From Diplocarpon mali (Eukaryota; Ascomycota; Leotiomycetes; Helotiales; Drepanopezizaceae): a stretch of 64,000 nucleotides of DNA. Shown one piece after another: positions 1-11,000 of this stretch; within the stretch, counting starts at the first letter, position 1, and every line of letters starts with the position of its first letter. The position numbers and the translations under genes are program-made. The notes under the pieces are model-generated. The model did not search any database. It saw only the letters and a list, made by a program, of their open reading frames with translations, and was not told the origin of the DNA. The DNA lies in the NCBI GenBank assembly GCA_024741835.1, contig JAENRP010000116.1:1945-65944 (forward strand), given 5' to 3'.

Positions 1-1050
1 CATGTGCTCTTCTATGTTTCGCTCTCTGATACTTTGTGCTATCTTGTCTTGTCCGGCCATGTCTCATCCTATTAACGGGCGCGGAGTCATTTCATGTCAT
101 GCCTCATGGTATCCGTGGCATTGGTACGCCATCGCTTACGATTGCTACTCGCCTGCTCCCCTCTCCTCCTCGCTCCCCTCTCCTCCTCGCTCCCCTCTCC
201 TCCTCGCTCCCCTCTCCTCCTCGCTCCCCTCTCCTCCTCGCTCCCCTCCCCTTATCCACTCCCCTCTCCTCCTTCCTGATGCAGAGTCCGGAGCAGAGAA
301 CGCATCCATCTCCAGCCCCCGCACCCGACGGCGACCACACACCACCAGGCACAGGGCGTGGATCCTGACCTGAACTCTCTGGGAGAGGCCTGGCATCTGG
401 ACCTGGTGGTGGAGATGGAAGGGATGGAAGGTCTACTCATCCATTACATCCATCACATCCATCCCATGTCATATGGGAATCAGGTCATACCCCACGCCCT
501 CATACCCATCCTCATCCCGGGCCAGGCCCGGCCCGGTCTACAGATGCGGTCCGATGCACGACGTACGTCCTACGATCCTCGAGGGCGGGGCGTGTCTTGA
601 TAGAAGGAGGATAATATAGGTAGGGTGTGTATATATATACATGTGTGTATATATATATTTATATATTTATATACACACAAAACTAGGTGGCTGGTCGGTG
701 GGTAGATGTGTCGATGGATATTTATAGCTAGCTCCGTGGATGGGTGCAGGAGCAGGTCTCCTCCCAGGTGTGTATCTGTACATCCTCCTAAATAGATGGG
801 TGGATTGTTGGATTGGCGGATGAGCGACCGGGTCGAGGGGCAGCTATTCCTATCCATCGACGCTAGGCTCTCTACCTCCAGCCCCGACTCGCGGCCTGCT
901 CTATCCTAGGTCAGGCACGGAGGGGGGGGGGGGCGTCCGAGAACAGGGCCGGAGAGAGAGGAGCGAGGAGGGCACAGGCTCTCGGGAGGATCTCACGGGC
1001 GCGCCGCGTCAGGCCCTCGGCGGAAGGGAGCCGCTGCTTGTCGGCTTGGA
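1..1050. other. no gene seen
   Basis: Apart from the 17-bp minisatellite I see only low-complexity sequence: a TA-rich stretch around 625-680 and a run of G at about 920-933. The open frames are short, overlap on both strands and have repetitive composition, so no coding sequence is called. Confidence 0.6.
155..239. repeat. 17-bp pyrimidine-rich minisatellite, 5 copies
   Basis: Five near-perfect head-to-tail copies of GCTCCCCTCTCCTCCTC, followed by a partial copy. One strand is all C/T apart from one G per unit, so the tract is a polypurine-polypyrimidine block. It keeps several reading frames open, which explains overlapping serine/proline/leucine-rich and arginine/glycine-rich ORFs here; none of these looks like a gene. 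Confidence 0.9.
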
Positions 1051-1053
1051 TGG

Positions 1054-1136
1054 AGGTTGGGGAGGGTGAGGTTGAGGGTGGGTGAGGTTGAGGGTGGGTG
1101 AGGTTGAGGTTGTGGTTGTGGTTGTGGTTGTGTGGC
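1054..1136. repeat. G/T-rich 16-bp tandem repeat
   Basis: Repeats of a GAGGTTGAGGGTGGGT-like unit pass into (GGTTGT)n. The strand is strongly G-biased with many GG and GGG runs, so structured DNA is possible. It directly abuts the alternating TATG/CATA tract. Confidence 0.85.
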
Positions 1137-1148
1137 GGTTTGGAAGAT

Positions 1149-1393
1149 TATATGTATGTGTATGTATGTATGTATGTGTATGTATGTATGTATGTATGTA
1201 TATACATATATACATATACATATACATATATACATATATACATACACATATACATACATATATACATACATATATACATACATATATACATACATATATA
1301 CATACATATATACATACACATATACATACATACATACATACATATACATATACATATATACATACATATATACATACATATATACATACATAT

Positions 1394-1424
<31 letters not shown>

Positions 1425-1478
1425 CATACATATATACCTACATATATAAATACATACATACACATACACACATATATG
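1149..1478. repeat. long TATG/CATA alternating purine-pyrimidine tract
   Basis: About 290 bp (roughly 1149-1436) alternates pyrimidine and purine without a break, then continues imperfectly to about 1478. The first ~50 bp are mostly TATG/TGTA, and the rest mostly the complement CATA/TACA with TATATACA interruptions. The two halves can therefore pair as an imperfect palindrome centred near 1200. Frames rich in Tyr/Ile/His/Thr on one strand and Tyr/Met/Val/Cys on the other are by-products of the repeat. Confidence 0.93.
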
Positions 1479-2194
1479 TCCATTCATGCTGCACATCACA
1501 TCCGCTTGTGCTCGACGCAGGAAGCGGCCCGAATCCCTCTCCGCCGAGCTACGCGCCTCGGAAGACCCGCGCCGCTCGGGCCGAAATCCTCTCCTTCTAG
1601 GCTTTTACACGAGATCAAGTGTGCCTCCAACGCTCTTCCTATCGGTTGGGGTTCATCAGGGTAGAGAGAGTTATATTCAGATACACGTCTTCTACACTCC
1701 TCTCGGTGAACCATAAAGAAGCTTTGCAGATCAAAACCGTCACACCGATGGCTGAAGTCACCCGCCGAGATTCGCTTCTTTCAACACGTCGAGCCGTATC
1801 TTTCGGCCTGGCTTCTCGACTCGGCTCTTGTAGGAATATAATGAATAGCGGTCACGTGAGTGTCATGTGCAGAGCCTTGGCGTAGGCAGTATTGCGTCCC
1901 TCTAGACCTCTCCCTCTTGGAATAATCATCAACAACTAATACAACCAAGAATCGATTCTTTCCCCTTGTGCGCATATCTTGTGAATCCAACAGATACACA
2001 TCGTATGAGCCAACGATCCTCGGCTGAAGAGTGACTCGATGCGCCGTGCCTACAAACCGGATACCTGGCGATAGGGCTGGCTGATTTCCCCACGACAGTC
2101 AGGAGCCAGATCCAAGAATCAGACTCAAAGTATAAGACGAGCTATCCCGTGAGTATACCAGCCCTAGCGGCCCTCGGATAAATGAGCCGCACTC

Positions 2195-2310
2195 TATCAG
2201 TTCGAATATACAAGGATTGGGCTTATGTAATCGTACCTTGTATATTACTCCTGCAGCTCCATAGAACTCAGAATCTGCAACACCTTGACATTCTGTCTCT
2301 ACCATCCCTA
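2195..2310 (+). repeat. dispersed repeat A, copy 1 (inverted partner near 21.3 kb)
   Basis: The reverse complement of this segment matches 21,258-21,370. Both contain the strings CAGATTCTGAGTTCTATGG-like, GAGCTGCAGGAGT and ACAAGGTA(C/T)GATTACATAAG, separated by small indels. Many differences are C/T or G/A. This copy is less AT-rich than its partner. The element type is unknown. Confidence 0.8.
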
Positions 2311-3549
2311 CCGCGTCAATAACGCTGCGACGCTCAGCAAAACGACAAACCAAAACATCCGCCGTCGCACATATACGGACCACGCAGAATAAGCATTGAG
2401 GTGAGCCAAAACTCCGAGGGCCTCGATTTTCCCGCTCGCCTTCGCGCGTCTGTCGGTCAGGTGAAACGGAGATTCTATCACTCTCGCCCTGACATGCATC
2501 CGCTGCTACAGTCATGAAACAGGAGGGCACGTGAGAGACTGCTGCGACTCTGGAACTCGGCGCTCCCAGCACGTGCAAGGCGTTGGAGATACAGTACACG
2601 GTATGAGTAGCCGATCGAGAGCGAACCGCTCGCTCGCTGACTTTCTGAGCTGGCCTTCTCACAAGCCAACTTTGGGTTTGCACGGCGTGTAACTCACCCT
2701 TCTCTTCTCAGGCCGCTTGGTCTCGACGGGGATAGCTTGTGAGCGACCCATCCCCTCCTACTACCCTCTCCTCGCTCCTCATGTAGCAAGTCCTTCGAGA
2801 ATCAGGTCGGCTTGTGCGAGAGAACCGTACAGGCTTTCGTTAATAAAAAGCCTCCCTCGGGAAGACGGTGATCATAGGTCAAGCGCAACGAGACTGGTCT
2901 GATGTCAGTTCAGTTGGAGCTCAATGTGAATATGCCCCCTCCCCCGCCCCTAAATGAAACCATATATGGGCTAGATTTCTTGGATAACGATACCGTATCA
3001 GAATACAGAATATTTCTTGTATATTCCACTTTTCATACATCTCCGAACCATCCCTTCAAAAGAAGATACCTCGTCACATCTCTTGTTGAATTAAACCAAG
3101 TCACAGGAGCGATCAAATCATACGATTCTCAAATTCAGTGACATGGCCGATTCGGGTCCGGCCAAGTAAAGAACAAGGTGGTTGCATTCAAAATCGGCGT
3201 CTGCTAGAAATTTGGGCAACATAGGTCATTCATATGTAAATCCATTCGGTACGTTCCGTACAGGGACAAGGACTCTTTTCCGTGCTGTGCTTCCGCAATT
3301 TCTACGCATGGCGCTGCCTTGTCAAAGTCAAATCACTTTATTCCATTACTGTTGCAAGACCTTTTCTTTATTTCCTCCGAGTCCTTGGGAGCCGGTCCAC
3401 GCCTTTAGCTCGGGCCAGTGGGCCGGCTATGAAATTTGCGCTTATACTCTATATTTGATAATTTTAACTCTATATACATTTTTAAGAAAACTTTCTCAAG
3501 GCTTATTCTTCCGCATCACTATTTGCGCTAGGGGTATATTTGTTCCTTT

Positions 3550-4140
3550 CAATATGCTATATTAGTTCAAAATTATGTAATAGAGGCGGGGAACGCGATG
3601 CTATATTTTGATATATAGGAGAAACTAGTATTAATCTCCTTATATCTAAACTATTTAGCCTAATATAATTATAGTTTATGTTACCTTGGATAAGTGTGTA
3701 ACCCATACCTTAATTAATACTTATTTCACTCAGGTCTTAGGCGAGTATATTCTTAAGGTGCTTAGCTAAAGTCGCTTTAAGTCTTTATTCTAAGACAAGC
3801 CCTTCTTACTACTAGCGGCTATTCACATAATTGTACCAAGCGTCTTACTAGGAAGCAGCAGCTCTTGATATAACCTTATCAACTTTTTATATGATTAAAA
3901 CGTATCCTCATCCCTTCTCCTGATATGCTATCACATGCCTTTTTCCTTTACATCATCTTTTAAGCCTTCAATTCAAATATAAGTATATGATTTAAATAAT
4001 CCTAGAGTACGCAAGTAGAGATCAAAAGTAGAGGATACATACAAAGGAGGTAGTAAGAAAATTATCCCGAAGCTTTGAACGTGCTGGCTTGGTTCGATTT
4101 GGGATTCAACTATTTTAGAGTCGGAAAAACTCAATCTCGG
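3550..4140 (+). mobile_element. decayed transposon relic B, copy 1
   Basis: About 600 bp that match, in reverse complement and over the whole length, the segment at 18,600-19,205. Anchors shared in the same order include CTATATTAGTTC, GAAACTAG, TTTAGCCTA, GTCTTAGG(C/T)GAGTA, TAGCGGCTA, CAAGCGTCTTACT, AGCAGCTCT and AATCCTAGA. The copies differ mainly by transitions and small indels, as expected for RIP-mutated copies of one element. No intact ORF remains, so I cannot say whether it was a retroelement or a DNA transposon. Confidence 0.75.
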
Positions 4141-6612
4141 CTTTGCGGGTTATTTGAGAACAATCTGTAGAATCTATAGGTTCGTAGGAGGCACCGCGTA
4201 TAGATACTAAGTCGTCTCCCCTATAGGCCCGGTAGGGGTAATATCTGTAATAGAACGGCAGTATTTTTGATTCCATTTCATTTAGAATGGATCATCTCCG
4301 CGGGTTCGGCTCTCAGTAGAATATAGATTCTCTCGACTATTTCTTGGAAGAAGGTCGATAGCGTGTATTTTCCTGTCCCCGCGCCCTCTTTTTCTACAGC
4401 TTGGCTATCAATGTATTTCATACAAGCGGATCCAGCGGCTTGGGTTAAGGGAGGATAACAAGGATTAGTAGTACTAGAGTAAAGGAAAGATAAATGGAAA
4501 GAGGTCAGCAGGGCAGGAATCTAGGTGCGAAATAAGTCAAGAGGATAAATAACGCTTTTAAGTGTGCATTCTTCGTCGTTCCCATCTCGGGTTTACCCAA
4601 CCATTTTATCAAAGTGGATGTATTGTTTGAGCGTTATTGATCTGATGATTAAAATTTGTTGAATTATGGCCAATTACATTACGCAATAACGCCACAGGAT
4701 GATTCCACGTTTGTATCTTTCTAGTCTATTTTCCTTTCGACTCGGCATATTTTCAGCATTCGACAGGACCTTTTTCTATTTTGCGATCTTTGCGACTCTT
4801 GCCTTGGAACTGAGCTTTCACCTCATATCGTTGCCAAAAGCCTTGAATCATACTTGGAAAACATCCCTTCACTATGCCACGTTTTTAACTTGACATCACC
4901 CTCGAACCTTCCAAACCACACTTTGCTCATACGGTTATTGTAAGTGGAACAAGAGTTCTGGCTTGCTAGACGGAAACTCTTGTCTGAAGCTATTGAGAAC
5001 GAGAAAAGAGAGAGATTAGCGTTGATTCAAATTCTGGTTTCAGATTCAAAAAGCCTAGAGAGTGTTATGTTTGGTGGAAAGACAACTGGATAGTAAGTTT
5101 AACGTTTATTTGTAGTATAATTTTCGCAGCATTTCTGCATTTGCAACGCATTACCATTACGCGTGGAGGTAACAGCGCCCTAGGATATTGTTCATCAATC
5201 CTTTAGTTACTACGGACTGCAAACATGTCTTTTTGCAAAGAACACTCTCGTTGCTGTCGTTTGCCTGGTTTTCATTATTTCACGACTGAGCTGTGCTACA
5301 AGAAAGAGTTCTTGAGTAGAGAAGATTATTATTTGCAATAGAATGCACTAATGCTAACTGAGCAGGCGTAAGTGAGGAGCAGGGTGAGGAACTATATTGG
5401 CCTATCACAGCGAGCACGAATGAGAAAGGAACAGCCAGCATGCTTTCAAACTCATCTGCGAAAGTACCAAAACGCTCCTGAATATCCAGGTTGCACGCGG
5501 AGTTGCGACTTTGTTTTCGTATGTATAGATACACCTGGTAAGGATTCACAGACCCCGTATGTGTAGATGTGTCTTGACTTCAGAAGCTGAAGGGGAGGAA
5601 TGGACTAGCAAGACACATGGAGGGAGCAAGCCGTTGTGCAGTTGCTATAAACCAACTATACAGGCAAACTCCAGCGCTGTTGGAATAGTGCAAGATTCGT
5701 GTAAATATTGCAATACTTATCTCACAAGGCGGATTTGTTCCAGATCATTATGAGGAAATCATAGGAATGCGATATCGCTGCGAGGGTCACCAAATGCAGA
5801 TAAGCCAAAACTGCGAGTCCATATGGCTTAGGTATCGTTAGGGAAGCAATACTTGAAAGAGATACAATCTTTAGATAGGTAGAAGTGGAATCCCACATGC
5901 GGTCAAGAAGCTCGTCTCAGCTCTTACACTCGCCAAGCTGAGGAATCTCAAGATCCGGACAAGTTAGCTTCGGATATGCCAAAGAATGAAAATGATTTTG
6001 GAAATATGACCGGGCGATATTCTGTAGTCGTTTCTTCCTTGAATTGCTATCTAGATCGAAGGTATTCCTCTCAGAATTCCCTCTTGCAGTCCCGTTTCAG
6101 TTTCACGGTAATTCATGGCCGCCCGGGTACTGGATTTAGTTGGCTCCTATTTCAAGGACATGTCTATTCATGTTTGTGTAGATGTGCGTTGATCTCGCCA
6201 GTTTCTGTTTTCAATTCCCGTGTAAGCTGGATGTTATCAAGCTAACCTCAATCCATTCTTCTAAATTTCACACTGTCATGTGCGCACGCACAACACAGCA
6301 CCCTTGATCGAGTCTCAACCCTCGACACATACCTGCACGTATTGAATGCCAGTGGGTACGAGTCGGCTAAATTTCAGATTATTTTCGCTGACGTCTCGGT
6401 TTTTCCAAGAGCTGCGCTGCAAAAGTTGAACATGCGTCACTTTGTACTGCTGACGAGATCCTTACTTTTCATCATGCGGCCAATCTACACTTCAGCGATT
6501 CGACTTCACCCTTGGTGCATTTGTTATGCGAAGGTCTCGTAACTGGTCAGCGAAAACTCATAATGCAAACCGTGTGGCCACCATGGTAAGAGAACAAGTG
6601 GAGGGGACTCAC

Positions 6613-7914
6613 GGCCTTGAATGCTTGTATTATGTTTGGGAATCCTGTATAAGAAATTACCAAGGTCTTTCCAGATGTGTCATACTAGGACGGTCGTGAT
6701 ATCAGCAAGTGTCCGTACACACATGGATCGGAGCGTTCTTGGCTTTGAATTGTCTTGAAAACATTCGGTCCAGGCGGAGATGCTGATATCTGATCACTTA
6801 CATGTGTCTGCTGAGAAGGACTGTAAACGAACTTAAAATCCGTCGTGTTGTGGATAGAAAAGGAATCGGAGAATGGGCCCTCGGGGTTCGAGGCAATTTT
6901 GCCGCGTACTTCTGCTCCGGCTGCATTTCCCATGAGAATCCTTTCGCGAGCGGCCTGAAGGAAAACTCACAAGTGTATACGTAGAGATACGCCTTAAGAT
7001 GCGGGTTCCAGCTGATCTGATGAGACATGTAAGAGAGTTTCCGAAAGGTGATTCGAATGGGAGATATTTACTCACAGTTCCTTGAGTGGATCCAGGCCCA
7101 AGAACTGCTTGGGCCGCTGTAGGGTTGTAGAATCGCCCTTCCTTGGAGAACGACGTTCCGTTCCAATATTCGTACGCAGTGAGGTCTTGCTGTTGCGCGT
7201 GAGGGACCCGCACGACGTAAACACCATCGTAGTACTTCTTACTATCTGCGCCGCCGTACACATAGATCCAGTCATCCTGGGCTAAGAGCTGGCCGTGGTC
7301 TCCGTACTGAGGCTCACTCGCATTCCACCAGTTTCTGGACATCGTCAGCTTGACTGTGCTGAGGGCGCGGACAGATGTCGCTCTCAAGCTTACTCGGATG
7401 TCCTTTGGCAGGTAGGATATGCTCCGGAAATGTTGACGAGAGCAAGACCTGCTCCCACAATCATGTCAACGCCCGCCGGCCGATAGTTCTTCAAGAAATA
7501 CAAAGCGCCCTCTGTGTCGGAGCCTGGTAAAGCGATGACGTTCGTGATGCCCATGCCATAACTTGACTCTGGGGTCTCGTCCGGAAAGTAGCCACAGAAA
7601 ATCCGAGAGTTCCCCGTTTCATCCAAGTTGAAATCGGTGATATTCATTGGATCCGGTTCCGCGAACGCTGCTGAGTTGGCGTGTAGCAAAGCACATGAAG
7701 GGGACTGGAAATAGCGGTCCCAGGCCGAGCCACTTCCGCACGTTAGAGTATCGCCATAAGTGTTGAGAGTGACATTTCCAATCGTCCCAGAGAAACCGAG
7801 ATCTCGAATATTCTCTGTGTTGCTGCTTGTGACATTTCCAAGCCGCTCCGACGTGACCGTGACCCCTGCTGCAACCAAGGGGAGGAGAGTAACTGGAAGT
7901 GTCCCAAGGAATTG
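6613..7914 (-). CDS. DUF4185-like secreted protein gene, N-terminus unresolved, possible frameshift
   Basis: Read on the minus strand, exons join as 7914-7394, 7358-7076, 7016-6971, 6954-6802 and 6684-6613, with GT-AG introns. Recognisable blocks in order are NIRDLGFSGTIGNVTLNTYG, CGYFPDETPESSYGMGITNV, the YEYWNGTSF region and a C-terminal GKTLVISYTGFPNIIQAF. These resemble fungal proteins annotated with DUF4185 (beta-propeller-like, function unknown). A hydrophobic LPVTLLPLVAAG stretch just after the acceptor at 7914 looks like the end of a signal peptide, but I could not find the first exon or its ATG. Between 6971 and 6954 the frames do not join: YLYVYT ends in phase 1, while AARERILMGN begins in phase 0. 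Either a base was lost or the gene is decaying. The last exon may read on past 6613 or splice again. It is isolated in AT-rich DNA. The family call is moderate. Confidence 0.6.
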
Positions 7915-8059
7915 CTACGTAAACATAATCAACAGGTGCAACATGAATGCTGGAGAAAGTCTGAACCTTGAGATAGACCGACACCGAATTCAACGTCTGT
8001 GATACGCTATAATCTATCATCGTTCTGTTGGCTAGTTGTTGAATGAATGGACGTACCAA

Positions 8060-11000
8060 AAGTCAGTATCTCAAATGGCAAAAGAGCAGTATGGCAAGTG
8101 GGTAGAATGATTGATATATTGCAAAGTCATTGTCCGAGGCGTTTCGGATGATATGCAGAAGAATGCTGCCCTTTGCTCACCCTTTGGTGCGGACGGTGGT
8201 ATGGGAGTGAGCTGACGAATACCTCAAACAGACTACGGAGATGGTAGCCCAAGTCGCAGCATTGCAGGCACCAAGCCATGCCGCTGCCTGTGAAGACTCA
8301 AGAGGCTCATAAGCCTCCGTATCGAATGTCTATTGACAGTGCGCATCTGTAGGGGAAGCAAAGTGATCCAGTTTGCGTATAAGTTTGAAAATAAGAGTCT
8401 GGACCTTGTCAGCGACGAGATCTCCCAAGATCTTTAAGCACCTAGCTCACTGTAGCTTCACGTATGAAAGTCATTATTTTCGCTTCTCTTCAAAAACCCC
8501 AGTCTGATGTGCACCAAACAAAAAGGCTAAGTGACCACATGTCGGACTTTGACGTGACGCTATGATAGAAATAGAGTTTTGCGGTCGGTACCTGAAAAGT
8601 CCAAACCAAGAGTTTCAGAGCGAGGTCTGACCAGCATAGTCCTAGAGTCACGCGAGAAGCCACAGTCCTCCTGTGCAGGCGAAAGGCTCGTGTTTACTAG
8701 CTATAGATGGAGTTGCACCATATGGGTGACATGCAGCGTAGTTCTCGAGTTGGGCGTCACAGTACCTGAAACCGCACTACAATTTGCACTGACAGCGGCT
8801 GCTCTGCTATGATTTGAACCTTCCCTTCACAACATTCTCACGAAGTTATTCCTGAGCGCACTAACTACAGAGGATAATACCATGTTATCTCGGCATAAAT
8901 ATGGTCGAATAGCGCGGCAGTCTCTTGGCAATGATCACGGCAAATAAGCGAATGACAACAAATCGCCATCAATAAGAGTCTTTGGCCGCTACCGAGATTA
9001 TATACTAGTGACCATAATCCAGCGTGTAAATACAACAGCCTCCCTTTCATACAAACATTTTAGTCTTCAAAATGATGGCGGTCTTGCTTTCCACTGTCGC
9101 CGTATATCGGGAACAGTAAGATGAGCAAGACAAATCGAGAGAGAAAGGACAGCGTCGTGAAGTGTACAGCTGTGTAGATGATAGCATACTTCTATCCAAT
9201 AATTCATGGACCCGGGACTCGTATGTCTGTTGACCTGCTCTTAGCCGTGATTCTATACCCGAATTTGAAGAGAATGACCTTGAGCTGGGTCAGCAGATTC
9301 TGATGAGTGCTGCCGCTGAAAGCTTGTCCCTTTCTCTTGGTTCATCACGCTTGAGCAATCCTAACGCCGGAACAGCGGAGACCAGGTAAAGAGACATGAT
9401 TTAGTTGGCGATAGGATTTTATTTTCAGCTAATGATAACATTCGCATACGCTGGCATTCTCGAGGCTAGGTGCTATCGATGACAGCATTGGATACAAAAG
9501 GCTAGAAAGACTGACGGGTGTTAACCAAGATCTTTTCTTCATACTCGATATGCCTCGACCCTTCGAGAAGCGACGATTTGGTTAATGAGAGGGATTAGCT
9601 TCCGAGTATCTCTTGCGGATGTACGGCGTCGGCGATTGGAAAAACTTGGCCAAGGAAACCAAAAACCTTTCAAGGCAGTTGAGCAGCAACGATGTTTGAG
9701 ATAGTAATTAATCAATGGAGACATAAATATCAGGTTGTTTACTATTTTTATCTTTTTTTTTTTCTTTTCTGTAAATTCTTTACAACGTCGGCCAATACAC
9801 TTGACAATAATTGCTTCCTTTAGAGCGTTCGACTTTCAGTCCAGTCTCTAGTAGTTTCAAGCTGTGCTTCCGAAATCTTCTATTACCAATAGTATCGCAT
9901 CATGCCTGCATCCGTCAAAGAGCATCCTCCCGAGCTTCAAGTATGAAAGTTTAAGAGACGGGCGGGTTTTATACGATATTCTGACCGACCAGTTCGAATA
10001 TTGTAGATCTAACAAGCCGTTTCTGGCATGCAACAGTCAGCTGCCTTGAGCTTCCTTGATATCAAACGCAAACTCTTTTGTCCCATAACTCAGATAGATC
10101 TTCGAAGAGATAGTTCGCAAGGGCCGCGCTATATCGACTGCACTGACCGAAAGAGCTTCTCACCTAGGGAAGGTTATTGTAGAATTTGTAGAATACAGAA
10201 TTTGACGCACATTCTGGCTTCAGCTGCTCCAGAACTCAATCTTCCCCTGAAACTTCCAAATCCGAAGTCAATAGGCAATGAGAAGGATCTCCGCCAATTT
10301 TCGAGATTTATAGTCAGATATCATCATGGTTTCAAAGGCAGAAAGAATCTGGTTGAGAAAGTGGCACCAGAGATTATGAAAGGCTCCTCCTTAAACCCCG
10401 CAGTTTCCGGTAAGGATTGCGGCCTTCTCTGAAACAACTTTGGTACATTTTTGGCAGCTCTTACTCTGATAACGCGGTGCGGGATCTGGACATCACACAA
10501 GGAATGGACGATATTTTCGTGATTCTGTCTAATAGAAGTGAAACAAATTCACTCAAGGGCGTCCCAAATATGAACGAGCTCTACAGCTCTATCCTCCTTG
10601 CAATTGGTGAAGTATTTCAGGTTTTTCTCTTTATGCCCTGCTATCATATCTCTCTATTCCATAGTAAAGTCGTCCCTTATATACTATAGTCACGATATTT
10701 GGTCCCAAAGGAAGCCATATTAAGCGATTGATTCCATATACTAGTAATGCATAATTAGTCTTTAGTATGAGCATCTAGTAGAGCTCAAGTGCCAATGGCT
10801 TTATATCAGCGCATCCATGATTATTATACAATGCTAAAGCTACACTTCGAGCCATCTCATTAGAGCGTATGGGTTTCGTCCCGGGGGTCACTGTAATTAT
10901 TTCGGGGCTGTTACATAACCTCGATCATGAGAATACTGATATGTCAGCTACGGGCTGCGTCGTCATGGGAACAAAGAATATTTTGCCATAAGAATGCCTA

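Larger units (their letters stand above)
1480..6600. other. gene-free stretch, AT-rich from about 3.4 kb
   Basis: No spliceable gene was recognised. Positions 1,480-3,200 have mixed composition with ORFs up to 194 codons that match no family I know. From about 3.4 kb the sequence is AT-rich with dense stops in all frames, as in RIP-degraded repeats. The two recognisable repeat segments are listed separately. Confidence 0.6.

Noticed and set aside
993..1664. Several overlapping ORFs of 105-188 codons rich in Tyr, Ile, His, Met and Val
   Set aside because: They are the translation of the TATG/CATA repeat in every frame and on both strands. A repeat without stop triplets stays open by itself.
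4080..4110. tRNA B-box-like string GGTTCGATTTG
   Set aside because: No matching A box or cloverleaf could be formed around it, and it lies inside the decayed transposon relic.
10028..10432. 134-codon ORF in the AT-rich desert
   Set aside because: No recognisable domain and no neighbouring exons; isolated ORFs of this size are expected by chance in 23 kb.
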